Below are positions 7,608 to 13,864 of a DNA stretch of 13,864 nt, one piece after another. A program made the translations under genes and the position numbers. Source of the stretch: Chloroflexia bacterium (lineage in GTDB: Bacteria > Chloroflexota > Chloroflexia > Thermobaculales > Thermobaculaceae); the NCBI GenBank assembly GCA_013695265.1, contig JACDAU010000447.1:1-13864 (forward strand). The letters run 5' to 3'. The stretch's first letter is position 1. Each line of letters starts with the position of its first letter. The notes below the pieces were generated by a model, which searched no databases, was not told where the DNA came from, and was given only the letters and a program-made list of their open reading frames with translations.

Positions 7608-8693
7608 TTGGGTCGTGAACCGGCAACGCCCCGGTCGCCGTGTCACGGTCTCGCCCGAGGCGTTCGGGTGATCGACGCGCGCGGGCCGGAGTTCGCGCAG
7701 GTGCTGGAGCGATGTACAGTTCTGTTAGGCACGCTGTTTCAGACGCGAAATGACATTCTCGTGTTCCCCGGCGTAGGGACCGGCGGGCTGGAGGCGGCGG
7801 TCGTCAATACGCTTTCCCCCGGCGATCCGATTCTCGTGGCAACTTCCGGCGTCTTTGGTGACCGGTTCGCCCGGCTGGCGGAGGCGTTCGGCGTTGACGT
7901 ACGGCGGCTTTCGATACCCCGAGGCCGGGCGGTGGAGCCTGAGCAACTGCAGGAGGCACTGGAGGAGAACAGTGACGTCTTGGCGGTGCTACTCACGCAC
8001 AGTGAACCGTCCACTGGCGTGACGAACCCGCTTGCCGAACTCGCTCCTCTGGTGCGAGAACGGGGTCACCTGCTGATCGTCGACGCGGTCAGCGCGCTGG
8101 GAGCTGTACCGGCTCAAACGGATGAGCTGGGGTTGGACGTGGTCATTGGCGGCTCCCAGCGCGCGTGGCATATGGAGCCCGGTCTGGTGATGCTGAGTGT
8201 CAGCGAGCGGGCCTGGGATGCATCAAAACGGGCCCGACTGCCGCGCTTTTACTGGGACTGGCGGCACGCGAAGAACACGCCGGACCGGTTCTTGGCCCCA
8301 TATATGCCCGCGCTGGGACTCTTCTATCCACTGGAGAACGGGCTGCACGAGATCGACGAGGAGGGACTGCCCCGCGTGTGGGAGCGGCACCGGCGATTGG
8401 GGGCGTTTGTGCGCGCAGGCGTTATCGCGCGCGGTCTGCAGTTGTTCGCGGACCCCGCATACGCGTCGAATACGCTCACGACATTCAAGGTTCCGGATGA
8501 CTTGGACGCTGGCGCTCTGCGGGAGCGGTTAGCCGAGACACACGGCGTGCTACTTGGGGAGGGGCAAGCAGAGCTGGCCGGCCGCCTGTTGCGGATCGCG
8601 CATTTAGGTTATACCTCCGAAGACGAAATGCGAAGCACGCTGGATGCCATTCAGCTGGCGATTGCAGCGGAGCGTGCTGATGATCCGACCTGA
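7608..8693 (+). CDS. Class V aminotransferase (alanine-glyoxylate type) lacking the PLP lysine
   Basis: The 361-codon ORF matches the alanine/serine-glyoxylate aminotransferase family of PLP enzymes. Matching segments are RGPEF near the start, FQTRNDILVFPGVGTGGLEA, THSEPSTGVTNPL, IVDAVSALG with the pyridine-binding Asp159, and LLRIAHLGYTSEDE near the end. The expected active-site motif GSQKAW reads GSQRAW: codon 185 is CGC (8160-8162), so the Schiff-base lysine is arginine. It cannot be a standard transaminase unless another lysine substitutes. The start is also odd. TTG at 7608 has no ribosome site, and the natural N-terminus (MNANRHYWVV, from ATG 7588 behind TATAAT) lies in another frame, so a one-base loss near 7618 is likely. 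GTG at 7668 would be a shorter in-frame start. The rest of the frame is open and well conserved. It may be an early pseudogene or a repurposed non-enzymatic protein. It lies next to a clear pseudogene. Confidence 0.8.
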   Translation: MGREPATPRSPCHGLARGVRVIDARGPEFAQVLERCTVLLGTLFQTRNDILVFPGVGTGGLEAAVVNTLSPGDPILVATSGVFGDRFARLAEAFGVDVRRLSIPRGRAVEPEQLQEALEENSDVLAVLLTHSEPSTGVTNPLAELAPLVRERGHLLIVDAVSALGAVPAQTDELGLDVVIGGSQRAWHMEPGLVMLSVSERAWDASKRARLPRFYWDWRHAKNTPDRFLAPYMPALGLFYPLENGLHEIDEEGLPRVWERHRRLGAFVRAGVIARGLQLFADPAYASNTLTTFKVPDDLDAGALRERLAETHGVLLGEGQAELAGRLLRIAHLGYTSEDEMRSTLDAIQLAIAAERADDPT

Positions 8694-8710
8694 CCGAACG
8701 GGCGGTCTTT
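8692..8710 (+). terminator. Weak terminator candidate after the aminotransferase
   Basis: GACCG (starting inside the stop codon), a six-base loop, CGGTC and TTT form a five-pair hairpin with a short T-run. It lies just before the rpsA promoter, where a transcript end is expected. The stem is short, so confidence is limited. Confidence 0.35.
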
Positions 8711-8715
8711 CGCGG

Positions 8716-8744
8716 TTGCCTTTGCTTGGGGTATTGACTATAAT
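8716..8744 (+). promoter_or_regulatory. Strong promoter of rpsA
   Basis: TTGCCT (8716-8721), exactly 17 bases, then TATAAT (8739-8744) give a near-consensus housekeeping promoter. Transcription would begin near 8751, leaving a leader of about 75 bases before the rpsA ATG. This is the best promoter in the window and fits a highly expressed ribosomal protein gene. Confidence 0.8.
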
Positions 8745-8752
8745 TCCGGTAC

Positions 8753-8795
8753 ACGGCTCTCGGTAGCGACATGCGAGGTCGCGGCTCGGGGCCGT
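8753..8795 (+). promoter_or_regulatory. Nested hairpin in the rpsA leader
   Basis: An outer stem pairs ACGGCTCT (8753-8760) with GGGGCCGT (8788-8795), including two G-U pairs. An inner stem pairs GCGAC (8766-8770) with GTCGC (8778-8782) across a seven-base loop. The structure begins almost at the predicted start of the mRNA and ends 20 bases before the ribosome site AAGGGAG (8816-8822). Ribosomal protein leaders often carry feedback elements, but I do not recognise this one, and autoregulation is inference. Confidence 0.45.
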
Positions 8796-8826
8796 TCGTT
8801 TTACCAGGACGTTTTAAGGGAGCTAG

Positions 8827-10401
8827 ATGAACAGCATATCGACTCAAGTCGCGAGCGGCGCTGACGAGGCGCCGGTTACGGAGCAAACGGAGGAGACTCG
8901 CATGCATGACGGTGAGACTCCAGCCGAGAAACCTCTGGAGCCCAACTTCGTTGAGCAGCACGGTCCGGCAGCGGAGCAGGAACTCTCCATGGAGCAATTG
9001 CTCGCTTCGAGTTCCGCAGAGTATAAGACGCTCCGCCGCAACGAGGTGCTCGATGGCACCATTATGGCGCTGGACCGCGACGGACTTATCGTCGATGTTG
9101 GCTCTAAGAGCGAGGGTGTGGTTCCCGCGAGTGAGATGTCCACGGTGAACGCCGAAGAGCGCGAGACCTTGATCGAAGGCGCGCCGGTCCTTGTCTCCGT
9201 TGTGGACGCAAACGACAATAACGATGGACACATTGTGCTCTCTATCGACCGCGCACGGGCCGAGCGGTCCTGGCGCAATCTGCAGAAGCAACTCGATTCG
9301 GGCGAAGTTGTCGAGGCGCCGGTAGTCGGCCACAACAAGGGTGGACTGCTCGTCGAACTGGGCGGAGTCCGCGGCTTCGTTCCTGCATCGCAGGTGAGCA
9401 ACCTGACCGGCGGCAGCGAAGAGCAGCGGCAAACGGAACTCGCTGGGTACAATGGACGCTCGATTGCCATGAAGGTTATCGAAGTGAACCGTCGGCGGAA
9501 TCGTCTGATCTTGTCCGAGCGTCAGGCGACGCAGGAGCGGCGTGAGGTCCGCAAAGAGAAGTTGCTTGAGGAGTTGCGCGAGGGACAGGTGATCGAGGGT
9601 GCGGTGACCAGTCTCGCCGACTTCGGAGCCTTCGTGGACATCGGTGGCGCAGATGGACTCATCCACCTGTCGGAGCTTTCGTGGAGCCGGGTGAACCATC
9701 CACGCGACGTGCTCAAGCCGGGAGACAAGCTGGAAGTAATGGTACTCAATGTCGATCGGGAGCATCGCAAAATTGCGTTGAGTTCAAAGCGTACCCAGCC
9801 GGAGCCCTGGTCGACCGCGTTGGACCGATACGAATTAGGGCAGATGGTTTCTGGCACAGTAACGCAAGTCGCACCGTTCGGCGCATTTGTCCGCCTCGAA
9901 GATGGTATCGAGGGACTGGTTCATGTGTCGGAACTTTCTGATACGCAGGTAAGCAGCCCGAGTGCCGTCGTCAAGGAGGCGGATGTGCTGCAACTTAAAG
10001 TCATTCGAATCGATACCCAGCGCAAGCGCATTGGCCTGAGCCTGCGCCAGGCAATGGACGAGCTCGGCCTGGAGCAATACTCCGATACGCAGGCTGCTTC
10101 CGTGGAGACGAAGGCAGAGCCAGAACCCGATGACAATCTGACAGTTCCAGATGCCGCTGCTGCCGATCTCTCCCAGTCCGTGGGGTCAACGGAAATGGCC
10201 CGAGCGTTCGAAGCTGCCCAGTCAGTGGCGGCCGAGTCTGGAGAAGACGCTGCCAGTTCTGCGGACGGTGAGGCAGCCTCGCTAGAAGCTGACCAACCGG
10301 AAAACGACGTATCGGTGCCAGCAGACGATGGCAATGATGCTGTGGCCCCGGATGCATCCGTCGAGGTGACAAGTCCGGAGGAAAATCTGAGCACTCAGTA
10401 G
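8827..10401 (+). CDS. rpsA: Ribosomal protein S1 (four S1 domains)
   Basis: This 524-residue protein carries four S1 RNA-binding repeats at about 71-142, 158-233, 251-322 and 337-408. The third and fourth show the classic FGAFV-DI/RL and GLIHLSELS or GLVHVSELS signatures. S1 binds mRNA on the small ribosomal subunit and helps initiation. Four repeats are typical of many Gram-positive-type homologues, against six in E. coli. An N-terminal extension of about 70 residues and a C-terminal tail of about 115 residues (409-524) are rich in Ala, Ser, Glu and Asp and probably disordered. The ATG at 8827 follows AAGGGAG by four bases. A near-consensus promoter lies upstream. A second Met (codon 26) is a less likely start. 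With four repeats it could also be called an S1-like RNA-binding protein, but this domain layout is usually annotated rpsA. Confidence 0.92.
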   Translation: MNSISTQVASGADEAPVTEQTEETRMHDGETPAEKPLEPNFVEQHGPAAEQELSMEQLLASSSAEYKTLRRNEVLDGTIMALDRDGLIVDVGSKSEGVVPASEMSTVNAEERETLIEGAPVLVSVVDANDNNDGHIVLSIDRARAERSWRNLQKQLDSGEVVEAPVVGHNKGGLLVELGGVRGFVPASQVSNLTGGSEEQRQTELAGYNGRSIAMKVIEVNRRRNRLILSERQATQERREVRKEKLLEELREGQVIEGAVTSLADFGAFVDIGGADGLIHLSELSWSRVNHPRDVLKPGDKLEVMVLNVDREHRKIALSSKRTQPEPWSTALDRYELGQMVSGTVTQVAPFGAFVRLEDGIEGLVHVSELSDTQVSSPSAVVKEADVLQLKVIRIDTQRKRIGLSLRQAMDELGLEQYSDTQAASVETKAEPEPDDNLTVPDAAAADLSQSVGSTEMARAFEAAQSVAAESGEDAASSADGEAASLEADQPENDVSVPADDGNDAVAPDASVEVTSPEENLSTQ

Positions 10402-10438
10402 GTCGGCCTCCCGGGTCGTTCAAATAAGCCGGGCTCGT

Positions 10439-10467
10439 TTGCAAGGGCATCCACCGGCTGCTACACT
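10439..10467 (+). promoter_or_regulatory. Promoter of clpC
   Basis: TTGCAA (10439-10444), 17 bases, then TACACT (10462-10467) form a good housekeeping-type promoter. The predicted start (about 10473-10475) falls inside the large palindrome at 10471-10508. The leader to the clpC ATG would be about 90 bases. Confidence 0.65.
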
Positions 10468-10470
10468 GAG

Positions 10471-10508
10471 GACGAGGGTTTCAGCCGTTTTGCGGCTAAA
10501 CCCTCGTC
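10471..10508. promoter_or_regulatory. Long palindrome at the clpC transcription start
   Basis: GACGAGGGTTT, one unpaired C, then AGCCG (10471-10487) are followed by the loop TTTTG and by CGGCTAAACCCTCGTC (10493-10508). The arms pair over 16 bp with a single bulge. No T-run follows (the next bases are ATGTCTG), so it is not a terminator. Overlapping the predicted start, it could be a repressor operator or, in RNA, a 5'-end hairpin that protects the message. It does not match the CIRCE (TTAGCACTC) or CtsR (GGTCAAA) heat-shock operators known for clp genes. Confidence 0.7.
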
Positions 10509-10565
10509 ATGTCTGAGGCGACGCTTTACTGCCAGCAGGTCACCGTACGCGAGGGGGAGTTTATC

Positions 10566-13034
10566 ATGAGCGGCGAGCGAAGCAGTGAGAGATTCGACAA
10601 GTTCACGGAGAGAGCGCGGAAGGTGCTGAGCCTCGCGCACGAGGAAGCCGCCCGCTTCAATCACAACTATATCGGCACCGAGCATCTGCTGTTGGGTCTT
10701 GTCCGTGAGGGCGATGGCGTTGCCGCGCGCGTGCTCGCAAACATGGGCGTACAGCTCCAGAAGGTACGAGCCGCCGTAGAGTTCATCATCGGGCGCGGTG
10801 AACGCGCGCCGCAGGGCGAGATCGGGCTTACCCCACGGGCGAGACGCGTCATTGAGCTTGCGTTCGACGAAGCGCGACGCCAGAACCATCACTACATCGG
10901 AACGGAGCATCTGCTGCTCGGGCTGGTACGTGAGGGTGAGGGCATCGCGGCGGGCGTTCTTGAGAGCCTCGGCGTCAGCCTGGAGAAGGTGCGGGCACAG
11001 GTGATCCAGGTCATCAACCAAAGCAGCACCTACAGCCAGCAGGGTAAGACGGCGACCAAGACGCCATACATCGATGCCCTCGGCACCGACCTGACGGAGG
11101 CCGCGCGCAACGACAAGCTCTTCCCGGTCGTTGGCCGCCAGAACGAGATCGAGCGCGTGATGCAAATTCTTTCCCGGTTGACGAAGAATAACCCTGCGCT
11201 CATCGGCGAGCCAGGCGTTGGTAAGACTGCAATCGTTGAAGGTCTGGCCCAACGTATCGTGAATCACGAAGTTCCTGAGACCTTGCTGAACAAGCGGGTC
11301 CTTGCGCTCGACATGGGCGCTCTGGTCGCCGGTACAAAGTATCGCGGAGAGTTCGAAGAGCGCCTGAAAAAGATCATGGCGGAGATTAAAGACTCCGGGG
11401 CGATCCTTTTCATCGACGAGTTGCACACCCTTGTAGGGGCTGGAGCGGCGGAAGGCGCCGTTGACGCGGCCAATATCCTCAAGCCCGCCCTCTCACGGGG
11501 CGAGGTTCAGGTTATCGGGGCTACGACGCTGGACGAGTACCGCAAGTACATCGAGCGGGACGCAGCCCTGGAGCGCCGGTTCCAGCCCGTTCAGGTCGAT
11601 GAACCAGACACGGAGCAAACAATTGAGATCCTGCGTGGCGTTCGCCCTCGCTATGAGGAGCATCACCGACTGAAGATCTCCGACGAGGCGCTGCATGCGG
11701 CCTCGCACCTTGCGGCGCGATATGTGCCGGACCGCTTCATGCCGGACAAGGCAATTGACCTGATTGATGAGGCGTCGAGCCGGGTGCGGATGTACCGCGC
11801 TGTCAGTCCACCTTCCCTTAAGGATGCGATGCGTCATCTCAAGGCCATCCAGGACGAGAAGGAATCCGCGATAAACGCGCAAAATTACGAGATGGCCGCA
11901 GACTTCCGCATGCGAGAGGAGCGCTTGCAGGAGCGGATCGACCGATTGCAGAGCGCGTGGCAGGAGGAGCAAAACACGGACGAGCCGTTCGTGACCGAGG
12001 AGGACATCAGCCAGGTGGTCAGTATGTGGACGGGGATTCCCCTGACTCGCATCGCTGGCGAGGAGTCCGAGCGGCTACTTCAGATGGAAGCTGAACTGCA
12101 CGAGCGCATCATTGGTCAGGAGGAGGCGATCAAGACTGTTGCCCGCGCCGTCCGCCGTTCGCGCACTGGCATGAAAGATCCGCGTCGACCGGTTGGCAGC
12201 TTTATTTTTCTGGGGCCTACCGGGGTCGGCAAGTCGGAGCTTGCGAAGGCGCTGGCAGAGTTCATGTTCGGCAGCGAGGACGCCCTCATCAAGCTCGACA
12301 TGTCGGAGTTCATGGAGCGGCACGCAGTCGCCCGCCTGGTTGGCGCCCCTCCGGGATACATCGGATACGAAGAAGGAGGCCAACTTACGGAGGCCGTGCG
12401 CCGCAAGAGCTACTCGGTAATCTTGCTGGACGAGATCGAGAAGGCACATCCCGAGGCCTTCAACATGTTGCTGCAGATACTCGAGGATGGGACGCTGACG
12501 GACGCGAAGGGTCGCAAGGTCAACTTCCGCAACACGATTATCATCATGACGAGCAACATCGGCGCAGAGTACATCAATCGCAATACCGGCATCGGTTTCT
12601 CCCCACGAGGCGAGAGCACCGAGGTGCAGCAGCGAGAGTATGAGGGGATGCGCGAGCGCGTCACCGACCAGCTCAAGCAGAACTTCCGTCCCGAGTTCCT
12701 GAACCGCATCGACGGCGTGATGGTGTTCCATGCGTTGACGCCAGAGGAGATCCGCAAGATCGCGGACATCCAGATCCAGAGGGTGCGGGAACAACTCTCA
12801 GAGCAGCAGATCACAATTACTCTTACCGATGAGGCGATGGACATACTGGCGCGAAAGGGCTACGACCACACGTTCGGCGCTCGGCCACTCCGTAGGTTGA
12901 TCCAGAACGTCATCGAGGATCCCCTGGCGGAGGGGGTGCTCGAAGGGCGCTTCCAGGCGGGATCAAGTGTCGTGGTGGACGTACAGGATGACGAGGTCGT
13001 CTTGCACTTGGCGGATGAACTCGTCCCCGTATAG
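10566..13034 (+). CDS. clpC: ATP-dependent Clp protease ATP-binding subunit ClpC
   Basis: This is an 822-residue Hsp100 unfoldase that feeds substrates to ClpP. Two Clp N repeats are seen, each with YIGTEHLLLGLVREG (35-49 and 110-124). The first AAA+ domain has Walker A GEPGVGKT (214-221) and Walker B LFIDE (281-285). A UVR-type middle segment spans ~416-455 (EKESAINAQNYEMAADF). The second AAA+ domain has GPTGVGKS (550-557) and LLDEIEKAHPE (620-630). The IGF tripeptide at 676-678 corresponds to the ClpP-docking loop. All nucleotide motifs are intact, and the length is as expected. I chose ATG 10566 because AGGGGGAG (10552-10559) lies six bases upstream and MSGERSSERFDKFTERA is the usual type of ClpC N-terminus. 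An in-frame ATG at 10509 would add 19 residues but has no ribosome site. The clpC-radA order is conserved in many Gram-positive bacteria. ctsR and mcsAB are absent here. Confidence 0.97.
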   Translation: MSGERSSERFDKFTERARKVLSLAHEEAARFNHNYIGTEHLLLGLVREGDGVAARVLANMGVQLQKVRAAVEFIIGRGERAPQGEIGLTPRARRVIELAFDEARRQNHHYIGTEHLLLGLVREGEGIAAGVLESLGVSLEKVRAQVIQVINQSSTYSQQGKTATKTPYIDALGTDLTEAARNDKLFPVVGRQNEIERVMQILSRLTKNNPALIGEPGVGKTAIVEGLAQRIVNHEVPETLLNKRVLALDMGALVAGTKYRGEFEERLKKIMAEIKDSGAILFIDELHTLVGAGAAEGAVDAANILKPALSRGEVQVIGATTLDEYRKYIERDAALERRFQPVQVDEPDTEQTIEILRGVRPRYEEHHRLKISDEALHAASHLAARYVPDRFMPDKAIDLIDEASSRVRMYRAVSPPSLKDAMRHLKAIQDEKESAINAQNYEMAADFRMREERLQERIDRLQSAWQEEQNTDEPFVTEEDISQVVSMWTGIPLTRIAGEESERLLQMEAELHERIIGQEEAIKTVARAVRRSRTGMKDPRRPVGSFIFLGPTGVGKSELAKALAEFMFGSEDALIKLDMSEFMERHAVARLVGAPPGYIGYEEGGQLTEAVRRKSYSVILLDEIEKAHPEAFNMLLQILEDGTLTDAKGRKVNFRNTIIIMTSNIGAEYINRNTGIGFSPRGESTEVQQREYEGMRERVTDQLKQNFRPEFLNRIDGVMVFHALTPEEIRKIADIQIQRVREQLSEQQITITLTDEAMDILARKGYDHTFGARPLRRLIQNVIEDPLAEGVLEGRFQAGSSVVVDVQDDEVVLHLADELVPV

Positions 13035-13063
13035 CACAAGCGGACCGGGAAGCACGTACAATA

Positions 13064-13093
13064 GCGAGGCGGGTGAGAAGGCCCGCCTCGCTT
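13064..13093 (+). terminator. Intrinsic terminator after clpC
   Basis: GCGAGGCGGG (13064-13073) pairs perfectly with CCCGCCTCGC (13082-13091) across an eight-base loop, and TT then CATT follow. The ten-pair GC-rich stem starts 30 bases after the clpC stop. The T-run is short, so termination may be partial, which would allow some read-through into radA. Confidence 0.75.
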
Positions 13094-13157
13094 CATTGTG
13101 CGCCATAGCGCGCTAGAGCCTTCACTGGTACGGTTCGTTGATGAGGTGCTGTGGCGG

Positions 13158-13163
13158 TACAAT
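13158..13163 (+). promoter_or_regulatory. -10 candidate for radA
   Basis: TACAAT differs from the -10 consensus at one base and lies about 70 bases before the radA ATG, downstream of the clpC terminator. The -35 region is poor (TTCGTT at 18-base spacing, or TTGATG at 14). A separate radA promoter is sensible here but not well supported. Confidence 0.35.
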
Positions 13164-13233
13164 CGGCTTTCGAATCCATGGAAGCGCCTCACTATGATGC
13201 CCGTGGCGTCCCCGCACAACAAGTTGGAAGTAT

Positions 13234-13864
13234 ATGCCAAAGTCGAAGACAAAGACTGTTTATGTCTGTAATAGCTGCGGGACGATCAGTCCAAAATGGC
13301 AGGGTCGGTGCCCGGACTGTGGGGAGTGGAACACCTATGTCGAAACCGTAGACGCTCCGAAGATCATCGGCGCATCCGCGTCCGCGCTTTCGACGCAGGC
13401 GCAACAGCTTGCGACGGTTAACACTGACGGGCTGGCGCGCTATCCCGTGCCGCTTGCAGAGATGAGCCGTGTGCTGGGTGGCGGCGTTGTTCCCGGCTCA
13501 CTCGTACTCATTGGCGGTGATCCCGGCGTGGGGAAGAGCACCTTGCTGTTACAGCTCGCCTCCCTGATGTGCGACACGCTGTCGAGCGTCCTCTACGTGT
13601 CCGGCGAGGAATCCATCCACCAGATCCGGTTGCGGGCGTCGCGTCTGGGGGCGATCCCGCGGGACTTGTGGGTCCTATCGGAAACAAGCATCGGTGTCAT
13701 AGCCGAATATATAGAGCGGTCTAAGCCCGGGCTCGTAATCGTGGACTCGATCCAGACGATGTACTCGGAGCAAGTCGAGTCGGCCGCGGGCAGTGTTAGC
13801 CAGGTACGTGACTGCACAATGGCGCTGATGCGACTCGCTAAAGGCAGTGGCATCCCCATCTTTC
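13234..13864 (+). CDS. radA: DNA repair protein RadA/Sms (3' end outside window)
   Basis: The first 210 codons are present and the frame is open to the window edge. RadA is a RecA-like ATPase that helps process branched recombination intermediates. The N-terminal C4 zinc finger is intact (Cys12, Cys15, Cys26, Cys29, in CNSCG and CPDCGEWNT). The RecA-like core follows with LGGGVVPGSLVLIGGDPGVG (81-100), giving Walker A GDPGVGKST at 95-103, then YVSGEES (121-127) and the Walker B strand LVIVDSIQT (167-175). The KNRFG motif and Lon-like C-terminal domain lie beyond the window. The ATG at 13234 follows GGAAG by three bases, and MPKSKTKTVYVC is a normal RadA start. A hairpin terminator separates it from clpC, so it may have its own promoter. 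Confidence 0.95.
   Translation, partial: MPKSKTKTVYVCNSCGTISPKWQGRCPDCGEWNTYVETVDAPKIIGASASALSTQAQQLATVNTDGLARYPVPLAEMSRVLGGGVVPGSLVLIGGDPGVGKSTLLLQLASLMCDTLSSVLYVSGEESIHQIRLRASRLGAIPRDLWVLSETSIGVIAEYIERSKPGLVIVDSIQTMYSEQVESAAGSVSQVRDCTMALMRLAKGSGIPIF

Noticed and set aside
8485..9765. A 426-codon - strand ORF opposite the aminotransferase end and rpsA
   Set aside because: It runs through the rpsA promoter and two real genes on the other strand and shows no family motif. It is a codon-bias artefact.
10408..10432. CCCGG/CCGGG hairpin after the rpsA stop as a terminator
   Set aside because: The stem is five pairs with a 14-base loop and there is no clean T-run, so it is too weak to call.
10509..10565. 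Upstream in-frame ATG as the clpC start
   Set aside because: It has no ribosome site, abuts the hairpin, and would add 19 residues that do not resemble a ClpC N-terminus, while ATG 10566 has AGGGGGAG at ideal spacing.
10402..10565. CIRCE or CtsR operator before clpC
   Set aside because: I looked for TTAGCACTC-N9-GAGTGCTAA and GGTCAAA repeats and found neither. The palindrome present has a different sequence.
10461..11426. A 321-codon - strand ORF opposite clpC
   Set aside because: It is antisense to the conserved Clp N repeats and the first AAA+ domain. Its content is explained by clpC.
13164..13190. TTCGAATCC resembling a tRNA T-arm before radA
   Set aside because: No matching acceptor stem, D-arm or anticodon arm could be found around it.

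Overview
This window is a run of housekeeping genes from a moderately GC-rich bacterium. It is interrupted in the middle by about 2 kb containing a decayed gene and an odd aminotransferase. The mutS2/mfd, pth-mfd and clpC-radA neighbourhoods, a four-domain ribosomal protein S1, and promoters of the TTGNNN-N17-TANNNT kind suggest a Gram-positive-like or Chloroflexota (Thermomicrobia-like) genome. This placement is an inference from protein style and gene order, not from a marker gene.

Left part (1-6421). The window opens with the end of mutS2 (Smr domain) on the + strand, which converges on mfd on the - strand. The - strand reads, in transcription order: an AI-2E family permease with an extra soluble C-terminal domain, a GNAT acetyltransferase, pth (peptidyl-tRNA hydrolase), and mfd (transcription-repair coupling factor). 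The first three overlap stop-to-start and look like one translationally coupled operon behind a promoter near 6440. mfd follows a 198-base gap that holds a long inverted repeat and an extended -10 promoter, so it can probably also be transcribed alone.

Middle part (6422-8710). A - strand pseudogene (about 7320-6571) can be rebuilt by eye from two frameshifts and one TGG-to-TGA stop. It is the C-terminal part of a secreted bacterial protein family. Next, on the + strand, is a class V (alanine-glyoxylate type) aminotransferase ORF whose PLP-binding lysine is replaced by arginine. Its conserved N-terminal start seems to lie in another frame, directly behind a TATAAT box. This is the most unusual part of the window.

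Right part (8711-13864). Three + strand housekeeping genes follow: rpsA (ribosomal protein S1) with a strong promoter and a structured leader, clpC (Hsp100 unfoldase) with a promoter whose start point lies in a near-perfect 16-bp-arm palindrome, and radA (recombination/repair ATPase), which runs off the end. A good terminator separates clpC from radA. mutS2, mfd and radA are all DNA-repair or recombination genes, while pth, rpsA and clpC belong to translation and protein quality control.

I saw no CRISPR array, tRNA, rRNA, intact insertion sequence or clear new multi-gene system.
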